A DNA stretch of 64,000 bases, from the NCBI GenBank assembly GCA_910589415.1, contig OU342639.1, positions 10,734,268 to 10,798,267 of the forward strand. Direction: 5' to 3'. This DNA comes from Malachius bipustulatus. Its lineage: Eukaryota > Arthropoda > Insecta > Coleoptera > Melyridae. The notes under the pieces are model-generated. The model was not told where the DNA came from and made no database searches. It was given only the letters and a program-made list of their open reading frames with translations. The stretch's first letter is position 1; each line of letters begins with the position of its first letter. Below are positions 44,900 to 57,909 of this stretch, in pieces. Position numbers and translations under genes: made by a program.

Positions 44900-47800
44900 A
44901 AAATGAGTCGACTAGTCTACGCTCGGTATTTAAAAATTCCATTGGCGTAGAAGTGCAAAAGGTGTGAACCTTAAAAAACCCATGATCTACGCCAATGAAT
45001 CAACGTCATGGGTAATTTTAGTATTCCAATTTTTGTCCCATAATGCAATGACGACATACCCAAACTAAACTAACTTTTTCAGCAACAAGACTGAAAATTT
45101 GATGAATAAAAAATTAAAAATAAAAAAATAAAAAATGAATGAAAAAAATTGACTTTTTGTGAAAAAAATTATTTGGTGTATTAAAAATTGGTTTTTTTCT
45201 CTCGAAAAAATGGCATCTAATTTTATAAAAAGAGTTGTAAAGAACCTATTATATATTTACTCATGCCTACATTATAATAATAAACTATATTTCTGCAAGT
45301 TTAAAAAGTGTAGATCGATCGATAGGTGCCCTAGGGGTTGGTTTCCTCCTTCAACAGATTTCTTGGCACTTTATATGCAATAGGCATCGATGTCAAAGAA
45401 TATAAAATAGAGAAGTATTACTTTGAATAGAACATCCCCTAATGAAGTTTTCCCGGCACACTGAGCGTGAAATTATATTACTAAAGGTAAATTAAATTTC
45501 ATTCTGAATTTCGAATAAAATATGCCATTGCCATTAAGATGTTTTCCGTTGGGGAGAGCCGAGGAAAATTTATATGCAGAGAATTGTGCAGAAGTTTCTT
45601 TTTTAGAGGAGCTTGCGGACGAAACTTATGTTGTCCCCGTTCAATGGGAAGTTGATTTATCGCGCTACTCACTCGGAATGTTTATGGATATTTATGGGAA
45701 GAGCGAGTTGTTTTGGAATTTGATGATGGTCATTATCGCTTTTTAATACAATTGAAAAGAACTTATATTTTGTTTGAAATATCGTTTCCCTATTCTTTAA
45801 CGATTTTGATTAAAACTGCCTAAAGCAAACAAGGGGTAATATTTTCAACATAGGTATAAAGATAGTCCCAATCGTAGCTGCTAGCTAATCATTTCTTTTC
45901 TTTACGACTATCGAATAGAACTTTCATTATGTTTCTGATTTTGGGTAAGGAATAATGCAAATTCTATATGCTCTATGAAAATTACTTTTTCATACGCAAT
46001 ACGCAAAATAATACGCAAATACGAACAATACAAATAAGTAATACGAAAATACGCAACTTAAAAAAAAGCTGCATATTTTTGTGTTTATGTTTTTGTAATC
46101 TGAAACGGATTTTAGGCTAGTTTTAGTCATTGCTGAAAAATGCTGTAAGAACTGAACATCTTAATAAATGTCTTAAGTTAGCCATATTTTTTTATTTATT
46201 GAAAATTTTCAAAGCTGACTAGATCCCCGGTAAGAGGTTTCCACATTTAAAAAAAATTAAAAATTTTATAATGCATTTTTTGAAAAAAGAAGAAATATTT
46301 TCCACCGAATGATTGCTTCCGAACATTATGCTTGCTTTCTAGTTTTCCGGTGAATCGGTTTATTTTTCGAAAAAAGACTAATAAAGTTATTTTTTATTTG
46401 ATAAGATTTTTTTCTAAAGATTTTTCATATCGAAAGTCATTGGTCATGGTAGCCATAAGAAAAACAAAAGTTCACTAATTAATTAACCCTAAAATCTAGT
46501 CGGCTTTTATAATTTAACAGAAATACCTCTTTAGTACTTCTGCCCTACAAAATTTATTTTATTTTTTCGAAAATAAATAAGATATGGATAAAATAAGAAA
46601 TCTCGTTTTTCAGTTTTTTCAGCATATTTCAGCAGTGACTGAAGGTATCCTTAAATTTCTTTTCAGATTACTAATCAGCATAAAAATACACAACTTTGCT
46701 CTAATTTATAAGGCCATAATGCCCTCAAGATAACCGAGATCCCCAAGCTTAATATAGGTAAGCTCGAAAAACGGACATCTTAATCATCTTAATATTTTCA
46801 AAGCAGTTGCTGTTAATGGAGAATGGGTATATCGAACAATGATCATTGGAAGAACTTGGAAAAAAAATCTAGTTCCCGCAGGATGGCGCTACATGTCACA
46901 CAGCGTGTGAAACGATCTTAGATTCTTAGAGACTTTTTTCCCGCCTGATTGCTCTGAAAAAATCGAAATACTTAAGTAATTATTTCTTGTGGGGTTACTT
47001 GAAAGAAATAGTCTGAAAAAAACTGACTGGTCTTAATAAAAAAAAATCGAAATTAGACGATTTTATATATTTTCCTTGTGATCTATTAAGGATTTCTTAA
47101 ATTAAATAACTGAAGTGCATAACGGATAAAAGAACGCAGCAGTATGGGGGGAATAAAATCTGATAATGGAAATAAAGATAATTATCCTTATTTGTCGGCC
47201 TAGATTTGTGTGTATCTTCTATATTGCAACGGTTGCTTTTGTACGTGCATTACTGAAGCAGAATTCATTAATAATGCTGTCATTTGACTGACTAAATAAC
47301 GTAAATGTGACAAATTTCTCAGGTAAATATATATTATAACAAAAGAAAACCATTAGCAGAAATCTTTTGGAGCTATTTCGCATAGCATGTTGAACTATTA
47401 TACCGCTCTAAGTAAACAGTTTTTCACATTTATTGTACTAATGAAACATTCAGCTGCTTACGGGATCAATTATTATTCTTAGACTGAAGAAATATTGTTA
47501 AACGAGACAGGAAAATATCTAAGATATTATTTTTTATCGAATAAATTGATAAGAATAAGTACTTCGAAGCAGGTAGGTAGGTACAGAGGGTAGTGAGGGA
47601 ATATTTCTAGTTTAAAATATGGCATGTGCATTGAATTTTTCAGAGACGACTCCCCGAATGAAAACAAGACCAAATGAAAAGTGTCAATCATCCAACACAG
47701 GCCTTTGTATTGGGTGTCAAAGGTTGTTCAGATAAAAAGTTCATTTCCTTTTATAAACATGTTTATTATTCAAGATGACATTGATTTCTTTTGTAAAATA

Positions 47801-48300
47801 TTTATTTTCCACTTCGTGGTGGTGGTTGCTACATTATAAATATATAATAAGCACTGTATATATCACTGATCATAACTAGATAAATATGTAAATTAAGTAT
47901 GAAATTAATAGATTTTTAATCATATATCTGTAAAGTTTCCCGCAGTAAAATAATGATTCTTTTTTTTTTTTAATAGAAAAATAAATTTGGAAAATGCGCA
48001 AAGATTTTAATCCCAGGGAGATGTTTTAAAAATATTTACAAAATCGAAACTAGAAATGAAACCCTAAAAAAAACTATGATACTATACTAGAAATTTTTTG
48101 TTAAAAAACGGGTTACTTAATTTTTTTATAAAATTAATAATTATAAAATTCAAAAGCATTTTTTTTTATGATCCATCGCTTTGAAGACAGCCACTTTAGA
48201 AGGTTTTCTGATTGACACTTTTTCAAAATATGAGACTGGCAACGCTGTTAGGATTGTACTTTGAGAAAATTTTTATTCACATAGGTATGAAAGGGATTTT
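44900..48300. other. AT-rich intergenic DNA
   Basis: No recognised gene or large repeat. An AATACGCAAAATAATACGCA low-complexity patch lies near 45998-46060. GTTTTTCAGTTTTTTCAGCA at about 46600 resembles a segment at 9745, suggesting another decayed repeat. A small frame at 45522-45746 is listed separately. Confidence 0.4.
45522..45746 (+). CDS. isolated 74-codon open frame, unassigned
   Basis: This frame lies in otherwise AT-rich unique DNA and does not belong to a visible repeat. The product would have an acidic middle (EELADET) and a hydrophobic end, with mixed composition rather than the low complexity of most neighbours. I recognise no domain, and there is no clear splice or promoter context. 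It may be a chance frame or one exon of an unknown gene. Confidence 0.15.
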   Translation: MPLPLRCFPLGRAEENLYAENCAEVSFLEELADETYVVPVQWEVDLSRYSLGMFMDIYGKSELFWNLMMVIIAF

Positions 48301-48463
48301 TAGAGAACATAAATAATAATAATAATTAATTGCCTTAATTTTTTTTTATTACTTTGAGTCGGCAGTATTGCTAACTCTAAAGCTACAAAGCGTAAGTAGA
48401 ACCGCAGTAATGTTTCCTTCTCCGTAAGTGTCAAGATAAGTCGTCTGGTACAGGAATGGTATA

Positions 48464-49315
48464 CAGGGTGTCCCAGCTTATTCGAAGCGGTCTCTGTAGG
48501 CCAAACGATGGACTTTTTCAAAAAACTTTTTGAAAATTCAAGTACAGGATCACAATGGCCATAATTTAAAATTATTTTGGAGTATACAGAGTGTCCCATA
48601 TGACAATTGCTCCTATGTTATTGCATTTTTAGATTGTCTGAGAAGAGAAAATAAGATTGACTTCTACAGTTGGTGTTTAAATTCAGAAGTTTTTGAGTTA
48701 TAAACAAGTGAAAATCGTCATTTTTCAAGTTCAAAGCCCTGTACAACGAAAACGGCTGAAGATAGAGAAAAACGGCTTACATGTCCCTATTTTACTTTTT
48801 CATGTACTATTACTATCCTATCATGTAGATGAAATGTTTATACAGGGTGATAAAAAATTTGAAAAATTCTGAGATTTCTCCACGCGTCGCCAAATAAAAA
48901 AATCAAAGAAAGTACAAATTTTTCTATTCCATAGGATAGTACATAAAAAGTTAAAATAGGGACATGTAAGCCGTTTTTCTCTATCTTGAACCGTTTTCAT
49001 TGTACAGGGCTTTGAACTTGAAAAATTACCATTTTCACTTGTTTATAACTCAAAAACTTCTGAATTTAAACACCAACTGTAAAAGCCAATCCTATTTTCT
49101 CTTCTCAGACAATCTAAAAATGCAATAACATAGGAACATTCCATTTAAAAAAAACATAACTTTGATATGCCACTGTCATATGGGACACTCTGTATACTCC
49201 AAAATAATTTTAAATTATGGCCATTGTGATCCTGTACTTGAATTTGCAAAAAATTTTTGGAAAAAATCAATCGTTTGGCCTACAGAGACCGCTTCGAATA
49301 AGCTGGGACACCCTG
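48464..49315. mobile_element. foldback element, CAGGGTGTCCCAGC termini, with nested element
   Basis: Arms meet near 48890. Outer ends CAGGGTGTCCCAGCTTATTC and its complement, flanked by TA. Inside, a second pair of ends (CAGAGTGTCCCATATGAC and complement, 48587-49192) is also TA-flanked, and a third CAGGGTGATAAAAA-like end occurs near 48843. This looks like serial nesting of related elements. Confidence 0.75.
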
Positions 49316-50300
49316 TATACGGAGTTTGAAAAAGTCCGGGTACGGTCCAATAAAATCCCTTAATCATAAGTTTTGAAAAAAGCAAAACGCAAAAAAAGGT
49401 CAAGTTTCTAATTGAAAATATTTTCTGTTGACGTAAAATTTTTTTACTCTTGGCTCGGAATGACGGGATTGTCCATTTTTCTAAATAGGGACACCCAGTA
49501 TATTATTGTATTTTCATATTTCCTGAGAAAATCCAATAAGAAGTTTTTACAACAACTATTTTCAGTTAAGAACAATTATTTCAGTTTATGAGTTATAAAC
49601 AAATGAAAATCGCCATTTTCCATTTTCATCGGAAATTTTAAACCGCAACTGTAAAAACCATTCTTTCAATGGAGGCTTTTTAGATGATATAAATGAAGTG
49701 CCACTTGACCTATTTCTAAATAAATAATTGAGTTTTAAATTGGAAAATCTGATGATTAAAAAAAAAATTTTAATACATACTCTAAAATGCAGGGTGTCCC
49801 TAAAAGTACCACCAACGCTCTATCACAGAGTACAAAATATGCCGATTTAACCGAAATTATTTATGTCCAAAAAAGCACCCTTCTCAAGATTTGGCCCTTA
49901 AAAAATGGTCAATCAAAAACACGTTTTCATAAATGAATGACGTCGATATATGAAGTCACATATTGCTTACCCTATAATTTTTATTAAAAAGTTGATTATT
50001 AAAAGAAGAAGAAAATTGAAATTTATTTTTGAATGTGATAGATTTTTGATTTCCTTGTTTTTCTTCATGCCGAATGATGTGAAAAACAATATGACGGCAA
50101 TAATAAAGACAAAATTTTGACTACTATAATTTTTTTAAATTTCCTGAAATGTTAAAAGGACGATTTGGTCTGGACGATTTGCAAAAAACAATTAAATTAT
50201 TTTCAATGATAGAAAAGATAAGACTAAAATAGTGTTATGGACTGTTATGAAAAACCAGAGATTACAAAAAAACTAATAATTTTGAAAATATTTCTGTATC

Positions 50301-50922
50301 TACCCTGTATCGGAGATGTTAGGCGAAACTTGAAGGGGTGGTTCCTCTCATAAATATAAGTTAAAAAATCAGTTTCAGCTCAAAATGACGTTTCATTTAA
50401 AAGATACAGGGGGTCAAACTTAAAAAAATATATAAGAGTTTTTGGTTATAATTCGTATAAATTTAAACTGATTTTGATAATACTTGACAAGAATAATAAA
50501 CAAACTAAGATCTTTACTTTGGCTATTTCACTATTTGTAGACGTTTTCCAGTGGCGTAGATATTTAGGGTTGGTAACCTTTTGCCCACATTACCTGACAT
50601 AATTTAAAAAACCTCAAGAAGGGTACAACGTATGAAAAACATTAAGAAATACTTTTTTGTTTTAAAATACTTCAGCTATTGAGTAACGTTTTTGTATTTG
50701 CAATGAAGTCAGTGGCGTAAAATATAGGGAAGTAAAAGCCAAATTAAAGAGTGTTGTTTGCTTATTGTTCATGCCAAGTATCTTTTTTCAAGTAAAAACT
50801 CTTATATTTTTTAAAACTTTGACACCTTGTATCTTTTAAACGAAACGTCATTTTTTTAACCTGCATTTATGAGAGGAACCACCCCTTCAAGTTTGGCCCA
50901 ATATCTCTGATACACCCTGTAT
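50301..50922. mobile_element. foldback element, about 0.62 kb
   Basis: Left arm ...AACTTGAAGGGGTGGTTCCT and right arm AGGAACCACCCCTTCAAGTT are complementary; the pairing continues through GATACAGGGGGTCAAACTT / TTTGACACCTTGTATC. The middle (50560-50730) has two CAGTGGCGTA segments. Ends are CCCTGTAT-like but less regular than in the other elements. Confidence 0.65.
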
Positions 50923-50999
50923 ACCCAATACATGTAAGTTCTGAATATTTTTTGCAGGGTCATCAGTTATTATAAAAAAAATCAATCGAACATGTTTTA

Positions 51000-52670
51000 A
51001 TTGAACATCTAAAAATATATGTATACTTTGGAAATTGATATTTTCATTTTTTACAATCCCACTCTCTATATTTTTATGGGTTGTTTTGTAGGTAGGTAGT
51101 AGTCAAGAATACGAAGTGTCAATAAATTTGCTCTCAAAAAAGTAATATTCTCTGTTTCATTAGAAATACCACTTCCGGGCTTTTTTTTATCAATTTAGTG
51201 ACTAACACGACTGAGAAGAAAGATAATTTTTAAAGCCAATTTTAGCACCCTAGAGGTGCGAGTAAGCAAGTTTTATAATAATTGCAGCACGTGTTCTTTT
51301 AGATTTTGAAATTAAAACTATATTTACAATAACAATGCATTAGTGTTCACTGAAGACTGCGTCGTAATTATCGCGACATAATATCATGTTACGTAATAAA
51401 AGATTTGTGTAATGAATAGGGTACCTAATTTTCGTCACGTTTGTTGAAATTTAATCTCTAGAAGTGACCCGTTTAAAAAACCTGCAAATCCATTAGGTAC
51501 TTGAATTTAAGTCGTTATCGCTAAAGTATCAAAACTTCTGCAATAATTTGAGATGCAATAAAAATTCCAGGCGAGGATATGAGTCAGAAGAGAGTCACGT
51601 CGGTCAATCTTTCACGTAATAAAATACAATGGTAATTACTTATTTAACGAATAGACTTATCTCAGATTTCACTAATTCAGCCGGTCGAGCTTTGCGGACA
51701 TCATCATGTTTTTCTATCGCTTTTATTTATTGCAGAGACAGATTGCACTAATTCAGACGGCCGAGCTTTGGTGTCGCCATCTTTTTATGGAAAAGCCAAT
51801 ACTATTGTTTAATTAAATAATTCTTATTAAGAGATATTCCAGCGCTTACGTCCAGACGATATCGAACACAAGAATCAAATTACTTATTATTATAGGATTG
51901 CTTATTGAAAGATTTCATTTATTATGAATGATAAATAAGACTTGAATAATTATTTTATTGTAAATGCGACATAAAACTTGAATTAATAATATGAAACACA
52001 ACATAAAACTTTTGAGTTTACTTGCAGGCTATATTTGATCAAGTCCAATCGAATATTATAGTGATGGGAATCCCCAATAAACCTGTCTTCGAAATTATAA
52101 CTGGAAAGACGTTAATTCGAATAAAGAATATTATAATCCTAATTATGTGAAATGTTAAACATTAATTATAATTAAGATTAATGTAAACACCATCTTATGC
52201 TTATGTTGCTAACTTTGCTTATTGTTTCAATCCCAAGTAACCTGATCCTGATCATTTGCCATTGCCAGTACCCCTCTGTGGCCTACTATATTATTGCAAC
52301 TACTATACTACTGTCTTTAACGTTGCATTTACTAGATCCAGTCATAACATTTCCTGTATAATTACTCCATCTGCCTTAACATGGACAAAGAAAATAACGT
52401 TCGTTTTAAATTTATCTTCTGACATTTAAAAAATTAATTGTTTTCCCTATCTAAGAAATAATACAGAACATAGTTATTAGAAATAAAAAATGTGCAGAAT
52501 AAAGATTCATTTAACTAAACATGATTACTACTCTTGGACGTAAAGCTGATCTGTCAAATTTCAAAATAGTAAAAAAAAGTAAAAAAAAAACTCGAGGGAG
52601 CTGACCCCAAAATTAAAAGGTATACTGAATTAGTGTTTTCAAGACATCAGGGTTACAGGAAGGAAAATTA
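51000..52670. other. AT-rich intergenic DNA
   Basis: No recognised gene. Two near-copies of ATTCAG(C/A)CGG(T/C)CGAGCTTTG occur at about 51676 and 51752. No structured RNA or transposon end that I can support. Confidence 0.4.
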
Positions 52671-53292
52671 ACTTGCTCAGTCGTCTCTTTTCTAAAATCA
52701 AAGATAGGTTGCCTGCTATGAAGACAAGGTGTAACGCATTTGTGGCGTTAAAGTTTATCTGTGCGTATTTTAACTCCAAAAAAAAACTGGGTCATTATAT
52801 ACATCCGCGGCTCCTACAGTTTCACTATGACACCTATATAGGGGTGGAGAACATACCTATAGTAACATCAGGAAGGTATTCATTAGCTTTGCAAATAAAA
52901 GGGAAGGCCACAAAACGACTTTAAAAATTGATTTTGGGAGTGCAACGAAAGTACGGTCCTGACACAAGCTCTCCGATCTAACTACGGATGATGATGAAAC
53001 CACTTATACAACAATGGGAACCGCTCTCAAACGTAAACAGGCACGTATTTTGCAATATATCCGCTTATTCATATCGTGAAAAGACCACAGGATTTATGTT
53101 ACCATTTTTGGAATATAAATGCAAAATAAATGCAAATTTGAAAATAAAAATCGTGCTACCGTTATTCTCGAAGATTTTCCTTGCCCTGAAAGTGAAGAAA
53201 AAAATATAAATTCCACCGTAGTGTCAAAGAGGCCTTAGTTGTGACCTTAATATTAGTTTGCAATGGCTGTTTTTAGCGTCTTACCCACCCAC

Positions 53293-54590
53293 ACAGTAAA
53301 AAATTTCGCCCGTGTAAATTTTCTAGTGTTCCGGTAAAAATTGTAGTGTTAATTTAGAGTTAATTTTTAGTGCTAAATTACACTCAATTTTTACACTGAT
53401 TTTTAGTAGTGTACAAAAACTCTAGACCAGTAAAATATACCGAAGCAAAAGCTTTGAGATGTAAAGAAAACTCTCCCAGTGTTTTTTCTTACTACTTGAG
53501 TGACAAACAACACTAGCGGCTATGGAAAAAACACAGGTAGTGTAAAAGTTCCAAAAGAACATGCGCGTTACATGATCGTGTCATCTACGCAATGCAGTTT
53601 CATCATCTTTTCATTCTTTTCCACGGTCCGCGTATGTAGGGTAGTCAAGTAAAGCGTGCATGCGTCTAATTTAGTGAGCTGCAACAATAGTTTAAAGTAA
53701 TCAGGTAAGTTGGTTTTGTTTCCCATCTAACTATTATTTATCAAACTAATTCTTTAACTACCATAGGTATCAGTTCTTCAACAGTTGCATTCATACACAT
53801 GAATGCGTTGAATCATCATCACTATGCAGAACATGGAAATAAGGGTTCTTATTTAAAATTTCAAAGCTACCACATCTGAAAGAAGGAGGGGAAGGGGATT
53901 AATTTCAACACTAACTTGTCAACTTATCACCCATCTCAAATTAATTTAATCCATGACATTTTTTACGTATTGTGCTTATTAGGAACTGGAATTTGAGAGT
54001 TACAAGTTACAAAACTGAGTCTGTATACCTGAGAACCTGTGTTACGTTAGAAGGTGTTTTATGTTTTTGTTTATTTAATAAATAATTTAAGCAATGTTGA
54101 TTTTTCTGTATATTTTTTATTTTTAATAAATTTTTTAAGCTATATATTTTGCTTTTTTTTTGGAATATGTCGCGTTACCTGATAACACTTCTAGTGAATA
54201 ATAAAACAGTAATACCTAGTGTAATTGAGCACTGCAAGTGAACTTTAATTTTGAAATTTTTACACTAAGGCCTAGTGAAAATTACACTGCACAATTAGGT
54301 ATTACACTTGCAGTGAATAAGATAACCTGATTAGTGTAACTATAACCTTGAATTAAACACTGTGGGTTACTCTATTTTTGGCATTTTTACACTAATACCT
54401 AGTGAAAATTACACTGCGATGAATATATTTTCACTACACAGTGTAAATTTTGGGCCGCAATTAAACACTACCCTAGTGTATTCATGACACTAGCAATTAC
54501 ACTATTTCTAGTGTTAAAATATTTACACTTCTAGAGGGACCTATATAAACTCGTAGTAGTGTTCTTCTAGTGTTGGAAATTTTTTGCTGT
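53293..54590. mobile_element. MITE-like element, about 1.3 kb, ACAGTAAAAAATTTC termini
   Basis: Terminal inverted repeats ACAGTAAAAAATTTC and GAAATTTTTTGCTGT. The interior is full of AGTGT/ACACT motifs (for example TAGTGTAA and TTACACTA), many facing each other. A piece of it recurs at 37.07-37.30 kb. A separate short inverted match (CATCCGCGGCTCCTA near 52803 versus TAGGAGCCGCGGATG near 54638) flanks it, so it may sit inside an older inverted element. No transposase. Confidence 0.55.
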
Positions 54591-54769
54591 GCAGCACCCC
54601 TAATTCGCTCCTCGGTCCCGAAAAAATTGATGAAACTTAGGAGCCGCGGATGTATACAATTACCAAAAACTGTTTTCGCAAAAATTGTTAACAACTTTTT
54701 CTAAAAGGACATCGTGTTTAAATTCACGGACCTTAGGTCAGTTGCGAATTTGTGATTACGATATCACCT

Positions 54770-55215
54770 GATGCGTCACAAGATCGTTGCAATCGCTGTC
54801 AAATTCAATTTTTTGAATAGCATGCGGGAGGTCATGTGAGACCTCATTTTAATGGTAATTTTATCCACACAAAAATTATGTTAGCTATCAATTTTGAGAG
54901 TATTTGTACCAGTAATGACGTTTATAGTGCTCCTACCCCTTAATTTTTGATGCGATACTTTGATGATTAGTTAAAAGTCGTAAACTCAGTTTGATTGAAA
55001 TTTTATATTTTTTACCAAAGTTCTATCTTATTGGGTTCAAAAATTAAGGGGGAGGGGTTTTAAAAACATCATCACTAACACAAAGACTGTCACAATTGAC
55101 AACTAACATAATTTTTTGCGGAGAATTGAAATACATTTAAAATGAGGTATCGCATGATCATTCATGCCATTCAAAAAATTGAAGTTAACAGCGACAGCAA
55201 CGTCATCTTTGACAT
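54770..55215. mobile_element. diverged inverted-repeat element
   Basis: The left arm (GCTGTCAAATTCAATTTTTT, GGTCATGTGAGACCTCATTT) and right arm (AAATGAGGTATCGCATGA, AAAAAATTGAAGTTAACAGC) are inverted copies over about 120 bp each. A related half-copy is at 8060-8350. No coding capacity. Confidence 0.5.
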
Positions 55216-55829
55216 TTGACAGAAATGTCACAAGTAGTAAAATTCATGACATTTGATTTAGTTTTTGTTTCAAAGTTTTATCTCATTCGGTTAAAAATTT
55301 AAGGTCAGGGGCGGAACTACAAACGTGTATGTAACTTTTTGTACAAAAACTCGTTCTTGTAACTCCCTTTCGTTTCACAGTTTTCAATTTCTGGGGCACT
55401 GAAAATATCGCGTTCGAAGGATAATTCCGGTGGGGTTCGGTGATATATATGAAGAGCGTATCTCAAAAAATTCTCTGCCAAAAAAATGGCGTTTTTGTTA
55501 TTAGTTAACCTGTGGCGTCGATAGAAAATTGTTATAATTGCTAATTTCTTAAATATACGATATAGATTATTATAACGATTATTATAAATACACGATTTAC
55601 AAATATAAAAATCATCAAAATAAAATAAAAATCATGATCATATTTGAAAATGTCGCCGAATAGTATCCAAGAATAATTCTTCAAAAATATCGCTACCGAA
55701 ATATGACACAAATATTTACTAAAGAGAAGTGGTCGATTTAATTTTCCTTACAAAAATTTTTGGATACTTTTCGTGCATTCTCCAGGTACTAGAAACCCAA
55801 AAATATTAATTTCTTACCATTTTTTTCAG

Positions 55830-55871
55830 GTTTGAAGAGACTTCCACCAATACCAAGGACGGCTGGAAATG
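55830..55871 (+). CDS. possible 42-nt microexon, copy 1
   Basis: Preceded by a pyrimidine run ending in TTTTTTCAG and followed by GTGAGT, giving 42 nt (14 codons' worth) between ideal-looking splice sites. In the only two stop-free phases it would read FEETSTNTKDGWK or LKRLPPIPRTAGN. The gene is unknown and no other exon is recognised nearby. It may be a chance pair of sites. Confidence 0.3.
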
Positions 55872-56470
55872 GTGAGTGAAAACTATATAAGTATTGTTTT
55901 TCTGACAGAAATGAAGAGATTTATGCCTGTCATTCCTAGTTGTCATTCCTAGTAGCCAATCCATCCAATATTTCTGTTCACTTTTTGGAGTTGCGATTAA
56001 ATTTTTTAAGTAATTGTTCAAGTTCATCTTCCGGGCTTCTTGAATTTAGTAATACTGCCATTCCAAGATTCAGGCATTATAGACTCCTCGTCCTTCCAGT
56101 TCGCTTCTGGGAGAAAATGATTGCTCAGATGGACTGAAGGATAAACCGTGATGTGGTCCATTTAATTCTGGCCAGATTGGGCAAGACTTCCTCTAATATT
56201 GATTTCTGATGTTGACGGAACACTGGAGAGTGGAAAAACATATTTAAGTTCAAACAGTTTCATCAATCATATTTTTTGAAAATGTCACCGAATAGTATCC
56301 AAGAATAATTCTTCAAAAATATCGCCACCGGAATATGACACAAATGTTTACCTACTAAAGAGAAGTGGTCGATTTATTTTTATTTACAGAAGTTTTTGGA
56401 TACTTTTCGTGCATTCTCCAGGTACTAGAAACTGAAAATTATTAATTTCTTACCATTATTTTTTTTCCAG

Positions 56471-56512
56471 TTTTGAGGAGACTTCCACCAATACCAAGAA
56501 CGGCTGGAAATG
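56471..56512 (+). CDS. possible 42-nt microexon, copy 2
   Basis: Same length and same flanks (TTTTTTTTCCAG before, GTGAGT after) as copy 1. It differs at three bases, giving FEETSTNTKNGWK or LRRLPPIPRTAGN. Both phases stay open in both copies, and the splice sites are preserved although the surrounding intron-like DNA has changed. Confidence 0.3.
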
Positions 56513-57129
56513 GTGAGTGAATTGTATATATTGTTTTTCTGACAGAAATGAATAGATTGATGCCTCTGTCATTCCTAGCAGCCAATCCATCTATCTTCCA
56601 TTATTTCTGTTCACTTTTTGGAGTTGCGGTTGAATTCTTCAAGTAATTCCAAGATGAGTCACACTTTCCTTGACTATTAAAAATCCTTTTCAGGCTTTAT
56701 AGACCCCTCTTCTTTCCAGTTCGTTTCGCTTCTGGATCTGGATGTGGCAGAAAATGATTGCTCAGATGCACTGACGGATCAACCATGGTAGGGTCTGTTC
56801 AATTTTGGGCAGATTAGACCACATTTACTCTAATGTGGATTTATAATATTGACGGAACACTGGAGAGTTGGAAAAACATATACTCTTCTTCTTTTATCCT
56901 CTACACTTCAGATCTTGATCATATGTTACAAAGTCTTGTGAGTTTAGCCTGTGGCCAGAATATGTTCTTGATAACTGCAGGAAGTAGTTGATTGATGATC
57001 TTGCCTTGGCGACATGTCTTCAGATTTTCAATATTTTGACTATTATGTGACTCTTATCAAAAGTTTGGTAGCAATTTGTGTCAAAAAACTTGCTTCATAA
57101 TCTTTCCGTTTCATTCCAGGAAAAAATTC

Positions 57130-57430
57130 TCTGATCGTTAGAGAGTCCGCGGCGTTTTAGAGGCATGAGTTTTGAGCCTTTTTGTTAGAAGAAAGTTTCG
57201 ATCAAGTTTGTTGCCTCTTGCGGGTAAAATTGTGTCAAATAAACCGCATGTATCATCGCCGCCGACGTGCTGGTTTTGGTCCGCCCCGATTTCCTCGGTG
57301 CTACCCATTCTGGTAGTCATTCCCCTATCCGCCACCTGGGGAGGCGCCCGATGGGGGACCAGCAACCCCTCACGGGTAAATTTTGGGTGCCACAACACGA
57401 ACGCCTTTGCGTGTCGCAGCACCCTGAACT
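57130..57430 (-). mobile_element. LINE 5' fragment with GGTGGCGGATAGGGG motif
   Basis: GC-rich island. On the minus strand the frame reads PPQVADRGMTTRMGSTEEIG and continues open for 94 codons. This sequence is familiar from the 5' ends of insect non-LTR elements, and shares the GGCGGATAGGGG motif with 26.93-27.16 kb. No reverse transcriptase. Confidence 0.55.
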
Positions 57431-57660
57431 TTTTTCCAAAATATCAGATTCTAATGGCGTACCTTTACGCAATAGAACTAAAAAGTACCTACATCCTACA
57501 ACATCTTTGAAAATTCGATTGATGGGAAAATTCGGTGACTGACAGAATATGGAATTGAAGTTTTAGTTTAAAATGTTACATTTTTAGGAGTTTTGGGAGC
57601 GAATTCTATTTTTGAAACGAGATTTTTGGGATACATTTTTGGAAATAATATGGCGTAAAT

Positions 57661-57840
57661 TTTTCCTAAGAAACACCTCCGGGAGAGACTTTCTCACGCC
57701 GGAGGACCTGGATACATTAGCAACAGTCAAGATGGTCGGCTTCCTTAAAGAGGCTGACCTGAGGGGATTATAATATAGCACACGACTAGGTGTGAGCCAC
57801 AATTGACATTCAGTCGCAGTGGAGATGTCACAATGGCCCA
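57661..57840 (+). mobile_element. 3' end of a jockey/R1-type LINE
   Basis: The plus-strand frame reads FLTPEDLDTLATVKMVGFL and ends at KEADLRGL-stop (57771), like the C-terminus of jockey/R1-type reverse transcriptase proteins. It is followed by a short 3' UTR and a TAAATCTAAATCTAATCT tail (57846-57865), the kind of short tandem tail such elements use. The rest of the element is absent, as expected for 5' truncation. Confidence 0.65.
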
Positions 57841-57909
57841 CTCTCGATAAATCTAAATCTAATCTTTATCTAAATTTTCCCATAACAGACGCAAATACAA
57901 ACAAATATA

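Larger units (their letters stand above)
55620..56540 (+). repeat. tandem duplication of about 0.64 kb with exon-like units
   Basis: 55640-55930 and 56275-56560 are about 90% alike, starting at AATGTC(G/A)CCGAATAGTATCC. Similarity continues in pieces to about 56880 (GCTTCTGG...AGAAAATGATTGCTCAGATG; TTGACGGAACACTGGAGAG). Each copy carries a 42-bp exon-like unit (separate entries). Confidence 0.75.
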
